Notes: a model not told the origin generated them from the sequence alone. 46,203 nt of DNA from an uncultured Anaerotruncus sp. (GCA_944385965.1 CALWZG010000023.1:1-46203); one strand, 5' to 3'; numbered from the stretch's first letter, positions 16,424 to 24,544 are shown. Translations and numbers: made by a program.

Positions 16424-18244
16424 GTGGGACACCTTCTGATTGGAACAGCGGGACATGTGGATCATGGAAAAAGCGCCTTGGTACAGGCGCTTACAGGAAA
16501 AGACCCTGACCGTCTGGCTGAGGAAAAAAGCAGAGGTATGACCATAGATTTAGGGTTTGTCCAGGGAAGCCTGCCAGGGGGGAATACAGCGGATTTTATC
16601 GACCTGCCTGGCCATGTCCACTATATCAAAAATATGCTGGCTGGGGCGGGCGCTTTGGATGTGGCTTTGTTGTTGGTGGATTCCTGTGAGGGGGTTATGG
16701 CCCAAACCAGAGAGCATTTGGAGATTCTGTCCCTGCTGAAAACGCCCCAGGTAATAGGGGTGCTTTCCAAAAGGGATTTGGCCTCAGAGGAGACGCTGAC
16801 CTTGGCCCGACAGGAATTGGAGGAAGTGCTGTCCTCTTTTGGGTTTCCCAATGCCCCCATTTTGCCGGTGTCATCGGTGACAGGACAGGGCATTCCAGAG
16901 TTGGCCCATCTTCTGGGGAACCTCCACCCCTTGCCCAGAGAGAAGGATGTAAGGTTTTGGATGCCCATTGACCGGGTATTTACCATAGCGGGATTTGGCA
17001 CGGTGGTAACAGGAACCGTTGTTTCTGGGGCCGTGAAGGTGGGGGACCTGCTGGAAACGGTTCCAGGCGGTTCATGCCGGGTCCGGGGAATCCAAACCGG
17101 GGGCTGCCAGAGGGAAAGCTGCGAGGCTGGAAGAAGGGTGGCTTTGAATTTAGCGGGAGTGGAAACCTCCAAAATCCATCGGGGAGCGGTTTTGGCGGAG
17201 AAAGGCTCCTTCTGGGAAAGCCAATGTGTCAATGTATTTGTCCAGGTTGCGAAAACCTCTGCCCAACCCTTGCGGCATAATCAGCGGCTGGGGCTTTTTA
17301 TGGGAACAGGGTTTTGGAACTGCCGGGCTGTGACATACGGGGGAGAGGCCTTACAAGCAGGCGAGGAAGGGTATATCCAGCTCCGTCTGGAACGGCCTGG
17401 AGCTGTCCGGCCAGGGCAGCGGTTTTTATTGCGCAGCTCTGATGGAAAGGAGAATGTAGCGGGAGGGGAAATTGTGGACCCCGCTCCGGTGGGGAGACGT
17501 CTTGACAGTTCTGCCCTTGAGATGTTACGATGCTATCGGCAAAGCGCCCCAGATGAGAAAGTTTTTTTGGAGGCAGGGCGTTTTCCAAGGATTCAGGAGC
17601 TGACCTGCCGGTTTCGCCATTGGAAAGAGGAAAAGTTATCCGAAATATTGGGAAATTTATTAAGTGAGGACAGGTTATTGGAAGGGGAAGGTCTGCTGCT
17701 CACCCCAGAAGCCCTGGAGAAGCAATGTGAGGAAGCGGTGGATTGCCTGAAAGGTTTCCATCAAGGGCACCCCTTGGAGGAAGGAATGTCTGTAACAGAA
17801 TTTCGGGAAAGGGTCCCACTGCTGCCCCTCTCCCTGTTGGATGCTAGAATCCAGTGGATTGGAGACAGCGTTAAGCTCACAGAATTCACCCCTGAAAAAA
17901 CAGAAGCGTTTCGTCTGCTGGCTGAGAGGATCCAAAAGAGGCTGGGAGAAGGCCCTAAAAACCTTGTGGATTTAACCCTCTCCAAAAGAGAACAGGAGCT
18001 GCTGGAGCGAGCTCAGGTGATTCACCGGCTGACAGGAGATTGGGTGATGACAGAGGTGGACTGGGAAAAAGCCAAAACAATTATGGAGGCCCTTTCCCAG
18101 AAAAAGCAAGGGGTATCCCTGGCCAGTTTCCGGGACGCTATGGGTATTTCCCGGAAACCCGCTCAAATGATTCTGGAGACGATGGACGCCGAAGGAATCA
18201 CCAATCGGCAAGGCGATTTGCGTTTTATGGGAATATGGGGGTAG
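16424..18244 (+). CDS. selB: Selenocysteine-specific translation elongation factor
   Basis: SelB brings Sec-tRNA(Sec) to UGA codons marked by a SECIS hairpin. It has the GTPase motifs GTAGHVDHGKS, DLPGHVHYIKNM and SKRD, EF-Tu-like domains II and III, and a C-terminal half with winged-helix repeats that bind SECIS RNA. At 606 residues it is near the usual length. The start is GTG with AAGGAGG 8 bases upstream. Its stop codon (TAG, 18242-18244) lies inside the first eight bases of tRNA-Sec, so the two genes overlap and share a transcript. Confidence 0.97.
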   Translation: MGHLLIGTAGHVDHGKSALVQALTGKDPDRLAEEKSRGMTIDLGFVQGSLPGGNTADFIDLPGHVHYIKNMLAGAGALDVALLLVDSCEGVMAQTREHLEILSLLKTPQVIGVLSKRDLASEETLTLARQELEEVLSSFGFPNAPILPVSSVTGQGIPELAHLLGNLHPLPREKDVRFWMPIDRVFTIAGFGTVVTGTVVSGAVKVGDLLETVPGGSCRVRGIQTGGCQRESCEAGRRVALNLAGVETSKIHRGAVLAEKGSFWESQCVNVFVQVAKTSAQPLRHNQRLGLFMGTGFWNCRAVTYGGEALQAGEEGYIQLRLERPGAVRPGQRFLLRSSDGKENVAGGEIVDPAPVGRRLDSSALEMLRCYRQSAPDEKVFLEAGRFPRIQELTCRFRHWKEEKLSEILGNLLSEDRLLEGEGLLLTPEALEKQCEEAVDCLKGFHQGHPLEEGMSVTEFRERVPLLPLSLLDARIQWIGDSVKLTEFTPEKTEAFRLLAERIQKRLGEGPKNLVDLTLSKREQELLERAQVIHRLTGDWVMTEVDWEKAKTIMEALSQKKQGVSLASFRDAMGISRKPAQMILETMDAEGITNRQGDLRFMGIWG

Positions 18245-18333
18245 GTGGGCGCTGGTGCGCTCCGCGGTCTTCAAAACCGTTGCAGACGGCGAACAGCCGC
18301 CTGGGTGGGTTCGATTCCTGCATACCCTCGCCA
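18237..18333 (+). tRNA. selC: tRNA-Sec (anticodon UCA)
   Basis: The cloverleaf has an acceptor 5' strand GGGGGTAG, a 6-bp D stem (GGGCGC/GCGCTC) with a 4-base loop, the anticodon loop CTTCAAA (UCA), a long variable arm (CAGACGGC...GCCGCCTG), a T arm with GTTCGATTCC, an acceptor 3' strand ATACCCTC, discriminator G and an encoded CCA. Long D stem, short D loop, long variable arm and UCA anticodon are diagnostic of tRNA-Sec. The eighth acceptor position is a G-A mismatch. The first eight bases overlap the 3' end of selB. Confidence 0.95.
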
Positions 18334-18340
18334 AATAGAA

Positions 18341-18370
18341 GGGACACAATGGATTTCCCTAATGTGTCCC
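18341..18370 (+). other. Stem-loop just downstream of tRNA-Sec
   Basis: GGGACACA pairs with TGTGTCCC around 14 bases. There is no T-tract, so it is probably a processing or stabilising hairpin rather than a terminator. Confidence 0.5.
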
Positions 18371-18374
18371 ATAT

Positions 18375-18412
18375 TATAGAGAAAGGCCACCTTTTGGTGG
18401 CCTTTCTCTATA
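18375..18412. other. Perfect 17-bp stem-loop
   Basis: The stem 18375-18391 pairs perfectly with 18396-18412 around TTTT. There is no T-tract directly after. It is the middle of three hairpins between tRNA-Sec and the convergent transporter gene. Confidence 0.6.
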
Positions 18413-18416
18413 AGCT

Positions 18417-18447
18417 AAGAGGCGCCAATCGCTGGGCGCCTCTTTTC
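18417..18447. terminator. Terminator between the sel operon and the BASS transporter
   Basis: AAGAGGCGCC (18417-18426) pairs with GGCGCCTCTT (18435-18444), followed by TTC on the plus strand. It lies 15 bases past the stop codon of the opposing gene and could serve both directions. Confidence 0.7.
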
Positions 18448-18461
18448 AATGATTGGTAAAG

Positions 18462-19544
18462 TCAAACCCCTTCTGGTTGAGCAGCAGCGGGATGAGAAAC
18501 CACCTTAGTCTTTTTGGTGGGCTGATTGTCCTGAGCAGCGAAGAAGTTAGCCACAACAGGGCCTACCACCTGATGAATCACTGTGGCCAAGACACAGGGC
18601 AGAATCGCCATAGTGCCTCCAAAAGCGGTATTGGCTAAGGTGCAGGAAAGGCCGCTGTTTTGCAGGCCAACCTCCAAAGAGAGGGCCCGTACTTTGGCCT
18701 CGTCCATACCCAGGCCCTTGGAGATGGCGTATCCAGCCACCAGACCAAGCACATGATGGAGCAGCACCGCCAGGGAAGTGACCACCACCAGGGCCACACC
18801 ATTTTTGATAAAGTGGGGCTGATTGGGAGCTACACACATGGCCAGCACCAGCATAATGCAGAGGGTAGAAACCAAAACCAGACCTTTTTTCCAGTTATCC
18901 ACCAGATTGCCCAGAGCGGCGTGAACCCCAATGCCAAGAAGGATAGGCAGAAGAACCACAACCACAATGGAGAGGAACATATTCCAGAAGTCCACATGAA
19001 TCCACTGGCCGGCCAGAGCCAAGGTCAGGGAGGGGGTCAGGAAGGGGGCCAGCAAGGTGGTACACATGGTAACGGTGACGCTGAGGGCCACATCTCCCCG
19101 AGCCAGGAAGGTCATTACATTGGAGGCGGTGCCGCCAGGGACGCAGCCCAAGAGAACCAATCCCACCGCGATTTCAGCGCAGACCTGCTCCCCGCCGATA
19201 CCGGTGAGCCGGAGCAGCTGAGCGCACAGCCAGCCAAAGCCCGCCATGCAGACATACTGGCTGACGACACCTACCAGCACATCACGGGGACGCTTGAGAA
19301 TCAGCAGGAAATCCTGGGTCCGCAGGGTCATGCCCATGCCGAACATGATGACACCCAACAGAATATTTACCAGCCCCAGGCTGGGGAAGTGGGCTCCCAG
19401 AAAGGGGACAGCGGTCAAATCCACCGCCACTTTGGAAAGATTGGTGAAGGGAGTGGGAAGCAGCAGCGCCACCAGCGCTACCACAACCGAAAGGAGAGCC
19501 AGATTTTTATTTAACACGTCCGCGAGACGATTGAGAACTTTCAT
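18462..19544 (-). CDS. BASS family (bile acid:Na+ symporter-like) transporter
   Basis: This 360-residue membrane protein has about ten helices and the family signatures PGGTASNVMTFLARGD and EVGLQNSGL that form the crossing helices and Na+ sites. Bacterial BASS members carry organic anions such as ketopantoate and 2-oxo acids; bile acids are only one substrate class. It is the second gene after an iron-dependent dehydrogenase (19-base gap, AGGAGG site) behind a T-box leader, so its substrate is probably tied to amino-acid metabolism. I infer a 2-oxo or 2-hydroxy acid, without direct proof. The C-terminal tail is hydrophilic. Confidence 0.85.
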   Translation of the reverse strand: MKVLNRLADVLNKNLALLSVVVALVALLLPTPFTNLSKVAVDLTAVPFLGAHFPSLGLVNILLGVIMFGMGMTLRTQDFLLILKRPRDVLVGVVSQYVCMAGFGWLCAQLLRLTGIGGEQVCAEIAVGLVLLGCVPGGTASNVMTFLARGDVALSVTVTMCTTLLAPFLTPSLTLALAGQWIHVDFWNMFLSIVVVVLLPILLGIGVHAALGNLVDNWKKGLVLVSTLCIMLVLAMCVAPNQPHFIKNGVALVVVTSLAVLLHHVLGLVAGYAISKGLGMDEAKVRALSLEVGLQNSGLSCTLANTAFGGTMAILPCVLATVIHQVVGPVVANFFAAQDNQPTKKTKVVSHPAAAQPEGV

Positions 19545-19563
19545 AGCAAAGAACCTCCTGATT

Positions 19564-20661
19564 TTATTGCTGGGCGGCTTTGAAAGCCCGGCCCTTGGCG
19601 TTTAAGCGGGACATCGCCGCCAGGAAATCTTCCCTGGTGACACCTTTGGGATTGTGGGCCCATTCGGTGGTTTTGGTGAATTTATCCGCCATCACATCGA
19701 ACTCATCCTCGCTGATTTCCACATCATCGAAGCAAACCGGCAGACCGATGCTGGCGTTGAACTTCATCAGCCGGTCAAGCTCCGCCTGGTCATTCATGTA
19801 TTCCAGCAGGCACAGCACACCCAGAGAAACAACCTCCCCATGAAGATGCTTATGACCATTGGGGGTTACGGTGGAGCCGTAATAGACACAATGGGCCAAG
19901 GTGGAGTTATAGTAATAGTCGTCAGGGGTGGAGACCATGTTGGATACAATTCCGGTGGAGATGATGATGTCCAGTGTCACCTGGTCCAGCTCATAGCTGG
20001 GGCGTTTGACACGGATGTCCTCCAGGGCTTTGGCGCCGTATTCAACCAGAGGGGTTGTGCAGATGCGGCTGAGCTGGACACCCATCATAGGGGTGTGGGA
20101 GAGGCGGTCATCCTTGGAGGAGAACACAGCCTCACATTCCTTGGACAAAGCGTCTCCAATGCCCGCCCACAGGAAATCCTCCGGGGAATCCGCAATGACC
20201 GCGCTGTTGATGAAGCAGTGGTTGGCCAGCTTGGGGTAGTAATATTCCCGCAAAGAACCGTCCTCGTTATAAATCACCGAAATAGCGGTGACAGCGGCGC
20301 AGTTGGAGGCTAGGGTGGGGAAGGTAAACAGGGGTTTATCCAGCTTGTCGGCCACATATTTCACTGTATCACAGGCACGGCCGCCGCCCACAGCGAAAAT
20401 CATATCCGCCTGCTGCACCAAAGGGGTTTCCAGCAGAGCATCCCCGTTCTCATAGGTGGAGTTGCCGCCGTACCACAGGAAGCCAGTCAGCTCTACCTGA
20501 GAGCCGGATACCCCTTCCAGAAGGTAGGGACGGGCCTTTTCCATAGCGGTTTTACCGCCGATGACTACCGCTTTTTTTCCAAAAAACCGGGTGACATAGG
20601 GAATCTCTTTGTAGCAATCCGCTCCAATGCTGTAATTCGGTAAAGAAACTGTGTAAGACAT
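19564..20661 (-). CDS. Iron-containing dehydrogenase, glycerol dehydrogenase-like (paralogue 1)
   Basis: This NAD(P)- and metal-dependent oxidoreductase belongs to the GldA/iron-ADH fold. It shows the dinucleotide site AVGGGRACDTVK (about residues 90-101), the metal-ligand Asp in AGIGDALSKE, and metal histidines in LAHCVYYGST and HLHGEVVSLGVL. The 365-residue length fits GldA. The substrate is unknown. It is clearly similar to the protein at 22828-23901 across its whole length (YGG, ADMIFAVGGG, FTFPT and LWAGIGD motifs). AAAAGGAG lies 8 bases before the ATG. It leads a T-box-controlled operon with the BASS transporter, which argues against simple glycerol use. Confidence 0.87.
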   Translation of the reverse strand: MSYTVSLPNYSIGADCYKEIPYVTRFFGKKAVVIGGKTAMEKARPYLLEGVSGSQVELTGFLWYGGNSTYENGDALLETPLVQQADMIFAVGGGRACDTVKYVADKLDKPLFTFPTLASNCAAVTAISVIYNEDGSLREYYYPKLANHCFINSAVIADSPEDFLWAGIGDALSKECEAVFSSKDDRLSHTPMMGVQLSRICTTPLVEYGAKALEDIRVKRPSYELDQVTLDIIISTGIVSNMVSTPDDYYYNSTLAHCVYYGSTVTPNGHKHLHGEVVSLGVLCLLEYMNDQAELDRLMKFNASIGLPVCFDDVEISEDEFDVMADKFTKTTEWAHNPKGVTREDFLAAMSRLNAKGRAFKAAQQ

Positions 20662-20730
20662 ACTGCATTCTCCTTTTCTTCATTCTGCTGACAAGATTGG
20701 CGGATGTTCGACCATAGAGACGGGGGAAAT

Positions 20731-21025
20731 GAAAAACGCCCCGAAGGTCAATTGACCTTCGGGGCGTGAAAATTCACGTGGTACCACCCGATTTCGGGAT
20801 ATAAAAATCCCGCACTCACTGGATCCAACAATCCATTCTTCTGTAACGTGAAGACCACGGCAAACGCCTAATCACGCTTTATCAAAAACGCTTTCGGGCT
20901 GCGGCTCAGGAGTGATAGGTCAATCCACCATTCCCCGCGATGCTTACACCAACCATCGCTCGCTGTGGGGGAACCATTGTGGCTGACGATCTCCGTCAAA
21001 GCCTTTGGGGTTGTTTGATTTGATG
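20731..21025 (-). ncRNA. T-box leader of the dehydrogenase/BASS operon, probable Ile specifier
   Basis: On the minus strand the leader contains the T-box GGGTGGTACCACG (20777-20789) and ends in a perfect 16-bp terminator, ACGCCCCGAAGGTCAA with its complement (20736-20767), plus Ts. In stem I, GAGC (20904-20907) marks the K-turn. Counting back five bases plus one gives ATC (20914-20916), an isoleucine specifier. The UGGU bulge needs a tRNA with A73, which fits tRNA-Ile. The specifier loop is less canonical than in the other two T-boxes here (no clear AGTA/GAA), so Ile is probable, not certain. Confidence 0.88.
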
Positions 21026-21031
21026 TTTCAC

Positions 21032-21060
21032 AGTATAGCACCCTGGTTTTGGCTTTTCAA
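21032..21060 (-). promoter_or_regulatory. Promoter of the Ile-type T-box operon
   Basis: TTGAAA (21055-21060), a 17-base spacer and TATACT (21032-21037) lie on the minus strand. Confidence 0.8.
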
Positions 21061-21144
21061 GTGTCAAAAGGCTAGAGGATTTCCAACAATTTTTTTGAGG
21101 AATTGTAAAAGCTGAATAAATATGTAAAATTTTTCTTTTATGGC

Positions 21145-21174
21145 TTGACAATGCCAGGGCATAGGAGTTATAAT
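21145..21174 (+). promoter_or_regulatory. Promoter of the YkvI T-box operon
   Basis: TTGACA (21145-21150), an 18-base spacer and TATAAT (21169-21174) drive the leader that starts near 21181. Confidence 0.85.
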
Positions 21175-21180
21175 CGCCTC

Positions 21181-21460
21181 AAACAAAAAAACAAAAACGC
21201 AATGATAAGGACTAGTAAGCTTTGGAGCTGCTGACAGAGAGCCGCCGGCTGGTGTGAGGCGGCAGAGCGAAGATGCTGAACTGACCCTTGGAGCGGTCCC
21301 ATTGAATAGGTGGGAACGGTAGCCTCCGTTAACATGGGCAGGGTATTGTTGGATACCCGGAGAGAGCGGAAATGCCTGGATTGCCAGGCTCCGAAAAAGA
21401 GTGGTACCGCGAGATCGTAGATCCCGTCTCTTGGCGCGAAAGCGCTGGGAGGCGTTTTTT
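21181..21460 (+). ncRNA. T-box leader of the YkvI operon with UGA (or CUG) specifier
   Basis: Stem I is canonical: K-turn strand ATGA (21202), lower helix TAAGG/CCTTG, 5' loop ACTAGTA, helix AGC/GCT, 3' loop GAACTGAC, then GAGC. The 3' loop has the same 8-base GAAN-specifier-N form as the cysteine T-box at 29.2 kb (GAAGTGCC), which puts UGA (21282-21284) at the specifier position. A one-base slip gives CUG (Leu). The T-box AGTGGTACCGCG has bulge UGGU, which favours a tRNA with A73, as in tRNA-Leu; tRNA-Sec here has G73 and would need a G-U pair. The terminator is CGTCTCTTGGCGC with its complement and six Ts (21425-21460). Confidence 0.92.
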
Positions 21461-21566
21461 GTTGTCCGGAAAACAAAAAACCGGTCCTCCGCCCCTTTCC
21501 GGCGGTTTGATGGATGCCCCATCAGACTTCCCAGCAAAGTTCTCAATCAGTAAGGAGCGAAAGATT

Positions 21567-22826
21567 ATGCAAAAAAATACGATGAAATATGTGCCAATGG
21601 CCTTATGTTTTTCTGTTGGGTCGGTGTTGTTCAGTTCTCACGCAGGAGGTGGATTCGCCTCGGGCAACCAGGCCTACCAGAATTTTGTGGTAAACGGATG
21701 GCTGGCCCCCATCTCCGCTATTATCGCCATGCTGCTGCTGACTCTCACCATTCGGGAGGCCATGTTCCTCTATAACAGCCGGGGCTTAACCAGCTATAAA
21801 CAGCTTTTTGACTGCCTTTACAGCCCGTTTGACCGGATTGGCCCCAAGAAAAGCCCGGTGGCTTTCCGTCCGGAATGGATTTTTGAGCTGTTCTTTTACA
21901 TTATGGTGTTAATGGCAGTGGCCGCCGCCATCAGTACAGCCGCCTCTACCCTCCAGCAAAAGCTGGGCCTGAACTATTATGTGGGCATTGTGGTGGTAGG
22001 CTGTGTCATTTTGGCACTGACCATCTTTGGGGTGCCCCTGGTGCGCAAAGCCTCCACTGTTATGGGAATCGCCATTTTGGCCACCTCGGTCATCATCTTC
22101 GCCATTGGTATTTTTATGGCCCCTGACCTGGGCCAGGTGATGAACGTCAGCTTCACCAATGATGGATTCTCCAAACTGCCCCAAGCCATTCTCACTGGTT
22201 TTACCTACGCTGGTTTCCAATGCGTGGTGATTCCGACCATGATTGTCTGCGGCGCTCCCTTGGTGACAAAAAAGGCCTGCGCCAACAGCATGTGGATTTC
22301 CTTTGGACTGAACGCGGTAGCTTTGGTGCTTTCGGTATTTATGCTGTTGGGCTGGGCGCCGGTTTATACCGCTGTGGAGGGCGGCGTCACCATCCCCACC
22401 CTCACCGCCTGCAACCATATGGGGATGCCTTGGCTCTCTGTGATTTATTCCATCTGCTTGATTCTCTGCCTGATTTCCACCGGTGTGACCACCGTATTTG
22501 GCTTCACCGCCCGGTTTGAGAAAATCAAAGCCCTCTCTGGTGTGAAAAATCCCACCGTTCGCTGCGCCATTGTTTCCGCTTTGATTATGGCGGCGGCCAT
22601 GGGTGTCTCTACCGCCGGACTTAGCAGCATTATCAAATATGGCTATGGCTATTGCGGATACCTGGCCATCTTCATCATCATTCTCCCGTTCCTCACAGTG
22701 GGCGTTTATAAAAACCGCCAATTTGTGAAAGCTCATCCCGAGTATGCGGGCATGTCCGGCAAGGAAATCCGGGCTCAGGAAAAGAAAAAGGGATTTGTAC
22801 CCTGTCAGGAAGGAAGCGCTATCTAA
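21567..22826 (+). CDS. YkvI family membrane transporter
   Basis: This 419-residue integral membrane protein has about ten or eleven helices and the N-terminal HAGGGFASGNQ motif of the YkvI family, which shares the LeuT-like fold of amino-acid/cation symporters. The glycine-rich break in helix 1 (SSHAGGGFASG) is where substrate and Na+ sites lie in that fold. The substrate is unknown; the T-box upstream points to an amino acid or a product derived from one. The start at 21567 has AAGGAG 9 bases upstream; the longer open frame runs into the T-box terminator. Only one base separates its stop from the next gene. Confidence 0.85.
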   Translation: MQKNTMKYVPMALCFSVGSVLFSSHAGGGFASGNQAYQNFVVNGWLAPISAIIAMLLLTLTIREAMFLYNSRGLTSYKQLFDCLYSPFDRIGPKKSPVAFRPEWIFELFFYIMVLMAVAAAISTAASTLQQKLGLNYYVGIVVVGCVILALTIFGVPLVRKASTVMGIAILATSVIIFAIGIFMAPDLGQVMNVSFTNDGFSKLPQAILTGFTYAGFQCVVIPTMIVCGAPLVTKKACANSMWISFGLNAVALVLSVFMLLGWAPVYTAVEGGVTIPTLTACNHMGMPWLSVIYSICLILCLISTGVTTVFGFTARFEKIKALSGVKNPTVRCAIVSALIMAAAMGVSTAGLSSIIKYGYGYCGYLAIFIIILPFLTVGVYKNRQFVKAHPEYAGMSGKEIRAQEKKKGFVPCQEGSAI

Positions 22827-22827
22827 T

Positions 22828-23901
22828 ATGCAGAAGTTTTTATTTCCAGGCTACACCATAGGGGTGGACGCCTATCAGGATATTCCCACTGTCTGCGTCC
22901 CTCATGGCCGCAAAGCGGTCATGATTGGCGGCAAGCGGGCCTTGGCCGCCGCCCAGAAGGATATTGAGCAGGCGGTAGAGGGTTCTCCCATTAAAATTAC
23001 AGGGGTATTTTGGTATGGGGGAGAGGCCAGCTATGAGAACATAGAGGCTTTGGAGGCTCGCCCTGAGGTTCAGGAGGCGGATATGATTTTCGCAGTGGGC
23101 GGCGGAAAGGCCATTGATACCTGCAAGGTTCTGGCTCACCGGGCAGGGAAACCCTTCTTTACCTTCCCCACCATCGCCTCTACCTGCGCCAGCTGCACCA
23201 GCTTGGGGATTATTTACCATCCAGATGGCTCTCTGAACGAGTATTCCTTCTCCAAAATCCCCCCAAATCATATCTTCATCAACACCCAGATTATCGCCCA
23301 GGCCCCGGAAAAATACCTTTGGGCCGGGATTGGGGACACCATGGCCAAGCATTATGAAAGCACCATTTCCAGCAGAGGACTGTCCCCCGAGCATACCGAC
23401 GCCTGCGGCATTACCCTCAGCGCCATGTGCGGTGGTCCCATGGTCAAATATGGGGTGGAAGCTATGAAAGCCTGCAAGGCCAACCAGGTGAATGATGCCC
23501 TCACCGAGGTGGTATTGGGCATCATCGTTTCCACTGGACTGGTCTCCAACTTTGTGCAGGTGGACTTTACCACCGGATTGGCCCATGCGGTTTATAACGG
23601 GTTTACCATTCTGCCGGAGATTGAGGAGCATCATCATCTCCATGGAGAGGTGGTTTCCTATGGGATTTTAGTGCTGCTGTATGTGGATGGTCAGAAAGAG
23701 GAGCTGGCTAAAATTTGGAAGTTCAATCGCTCTATGGGTTTGCCTACCAAGCTGGCGGATTTGAATACAGACCTTACCAGAGTGCCTCTGGTAGCGGAAA
23801 AAGCATTGAAGGGCATTGATGTGCGGGTGTATCCCTACAAGGTCACAGAGCAGATGATTGTAGATGCCATTACCGCCCTGGAATCCTATACCCCGGATTG
23901 A
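22828..23901 (+). CDS. Iron-containing dehydrogenase, glycerol dehydrogenase-like (paralogue 2)
   Basis: This second member of the GldA-like family has 357 residues, with AVGGGKAIDTCK for NAD binding, AGIGDTMAKH for the metal Asp, and LAHAVYNGFT plus HHHLHGEVVSYG for the metal histidines. It closely parallels the gene at 19564-20661. The ATG follows the YkvI stop codon by one base, with AAGGAAG inside the end of that gene, so it is translationally coupled to the transporter and under the same T-box. The substrate is unknown; the family includes enzymes for glycerol and other small hydroxy compounds. The repeated pairing of dehydrogenase and transporter suggests import or export coupled to a redox step. 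Confidence 0.87.
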   Translation: MQKFLFPGYTIGVDAYQDIPTVCVPHGRKAVMIGGKRALAAAQKDIEQAVEGSPIKITGVFWYGGEASYENIEALEARPEVQEADMIFAVGGGKAIDTCKVLAHRAGKPFFTFPTIASTCASCTSLGIIYHPDGSLNEYSFSKIPPNHIFINTQIIAQAPEKYLWAGIGDTMAKHYESTISSRGLSPEHTDACGITLSAMCGGPMVKYGVEAMKACKANQVNDALTEVVLGIIVSTGLVSNFVQVDFTTGLAHAVYNGFTILPEIEEHHHLHGEVVSYGILVLLYVDGQKEELAKIWKFNRSMGLPTKLADLNTDLTRVPLVAEKALKGIDVRVYPYKVTEQMIVDAITALESYTPD

Positions 23902-23925
23902 GCAGGACCCTTCCGATGGATGAAA

Positions 23926-23960
23926 AAAAGAGGACTTTCTTTATGAGAAAGTCCTCTTTT
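23926..23960. terminator. Bidirectional terminator between dehydrogenase and acetyltransferase
   Basis: AAAAGAGGACTTTCT and AGAAAGTCCTCTTTT form a perfect 15-bp stem around TTATG. T-runs on both strands suit the convergent genes. Confidence 0.9.
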
Positions 23961-23966
23961 CAGCTT

Positions 23967-24518
23967 TTAAAGGTTTTTTATCACCCGGGCAGGATTTCCA
24001 CCTACAACCGTTCTGGGGGGAACATCCTTGGTGACCACCGCCCCGGAGGCGATGACCGCTCCATCTCCAATGGTGACCCCAGGGTTGATGACAGCGTGTC
24101 CGCCAATCCACACATCATCCCCAATGGTGATGGGTTTGGCAAACTCCAAACCGGATTTTCGCTCCTCGGGGGAGGTGGGATGGGTGGCGGCATAAATGCC
24201 CACCTGAGGACCTAACAGGCACCTGTCCCCAATGGTGACAGGCATTACGTCCAGAATCACACATCCAAAGTTAGCGAAAAAGTTGTCCCCGATATGGATG
24301 TTATAACCATAATCACAGTGGAAATCAGGGGCGAAAAAAGGGTCAGTTCCAACAGAGCCCAGAAGCTGCCGCAGGAGGGCTTCCCGGGCCTCCCATTCCT
24401 CCGGGGGAAGCTGGTTATAAGAACGGCAAATCCTTTGGGCCCGCAGCCGGTCCGCCATCAGCTCTGGATCCCCGGCGAAATAAAGCTCGCCCGCAATCAT
24501 TTTTTCTTTTTCGGTCAT
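23967..24518 (-). CDS. Maltose/galactoside O-acetyltransferase-like (left-handed beta-helix)
   Basis: It transfers acetyl from acetyl-CoA to a sugar. The N-terminal [20 protein letters not shown] helix is typical of the Maa/LacA group, followed by hexapeptide repeats ([19 protein letters not shown]) and the catalytic histidine in [15 protein letters not shown] (about residue 111). The 183-residue length is normal. GAAAGGAG precedes the ATG. It is the last gene of the recA-recX-rimO-pgsA run, 26 bases after pgsA. Whether the true acceptor is maltose, galactoside or a wall sugar cannot be told. Confidence 0.88.
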   Translation of the reverse strand: MTEKEKMIAGELYFAGDPELMADRLRAQRICRSYNQLPPEEWEAREALLRQLLGSVGTDPFFAPDFHCDYGYNIHIGDNFFANFGCVILDVMPVTIGDRCLLGPQVGIYAATHPTSPEERKSGLEFAKPITIGDDVWIGGHAVINPGVTIGDGAVIASGAVVTKDVPPRTVVGGNPARVIKNL

Positions 24519-24544
24519 AGGGAGTCTCCTTTCAGGAAGATTGG

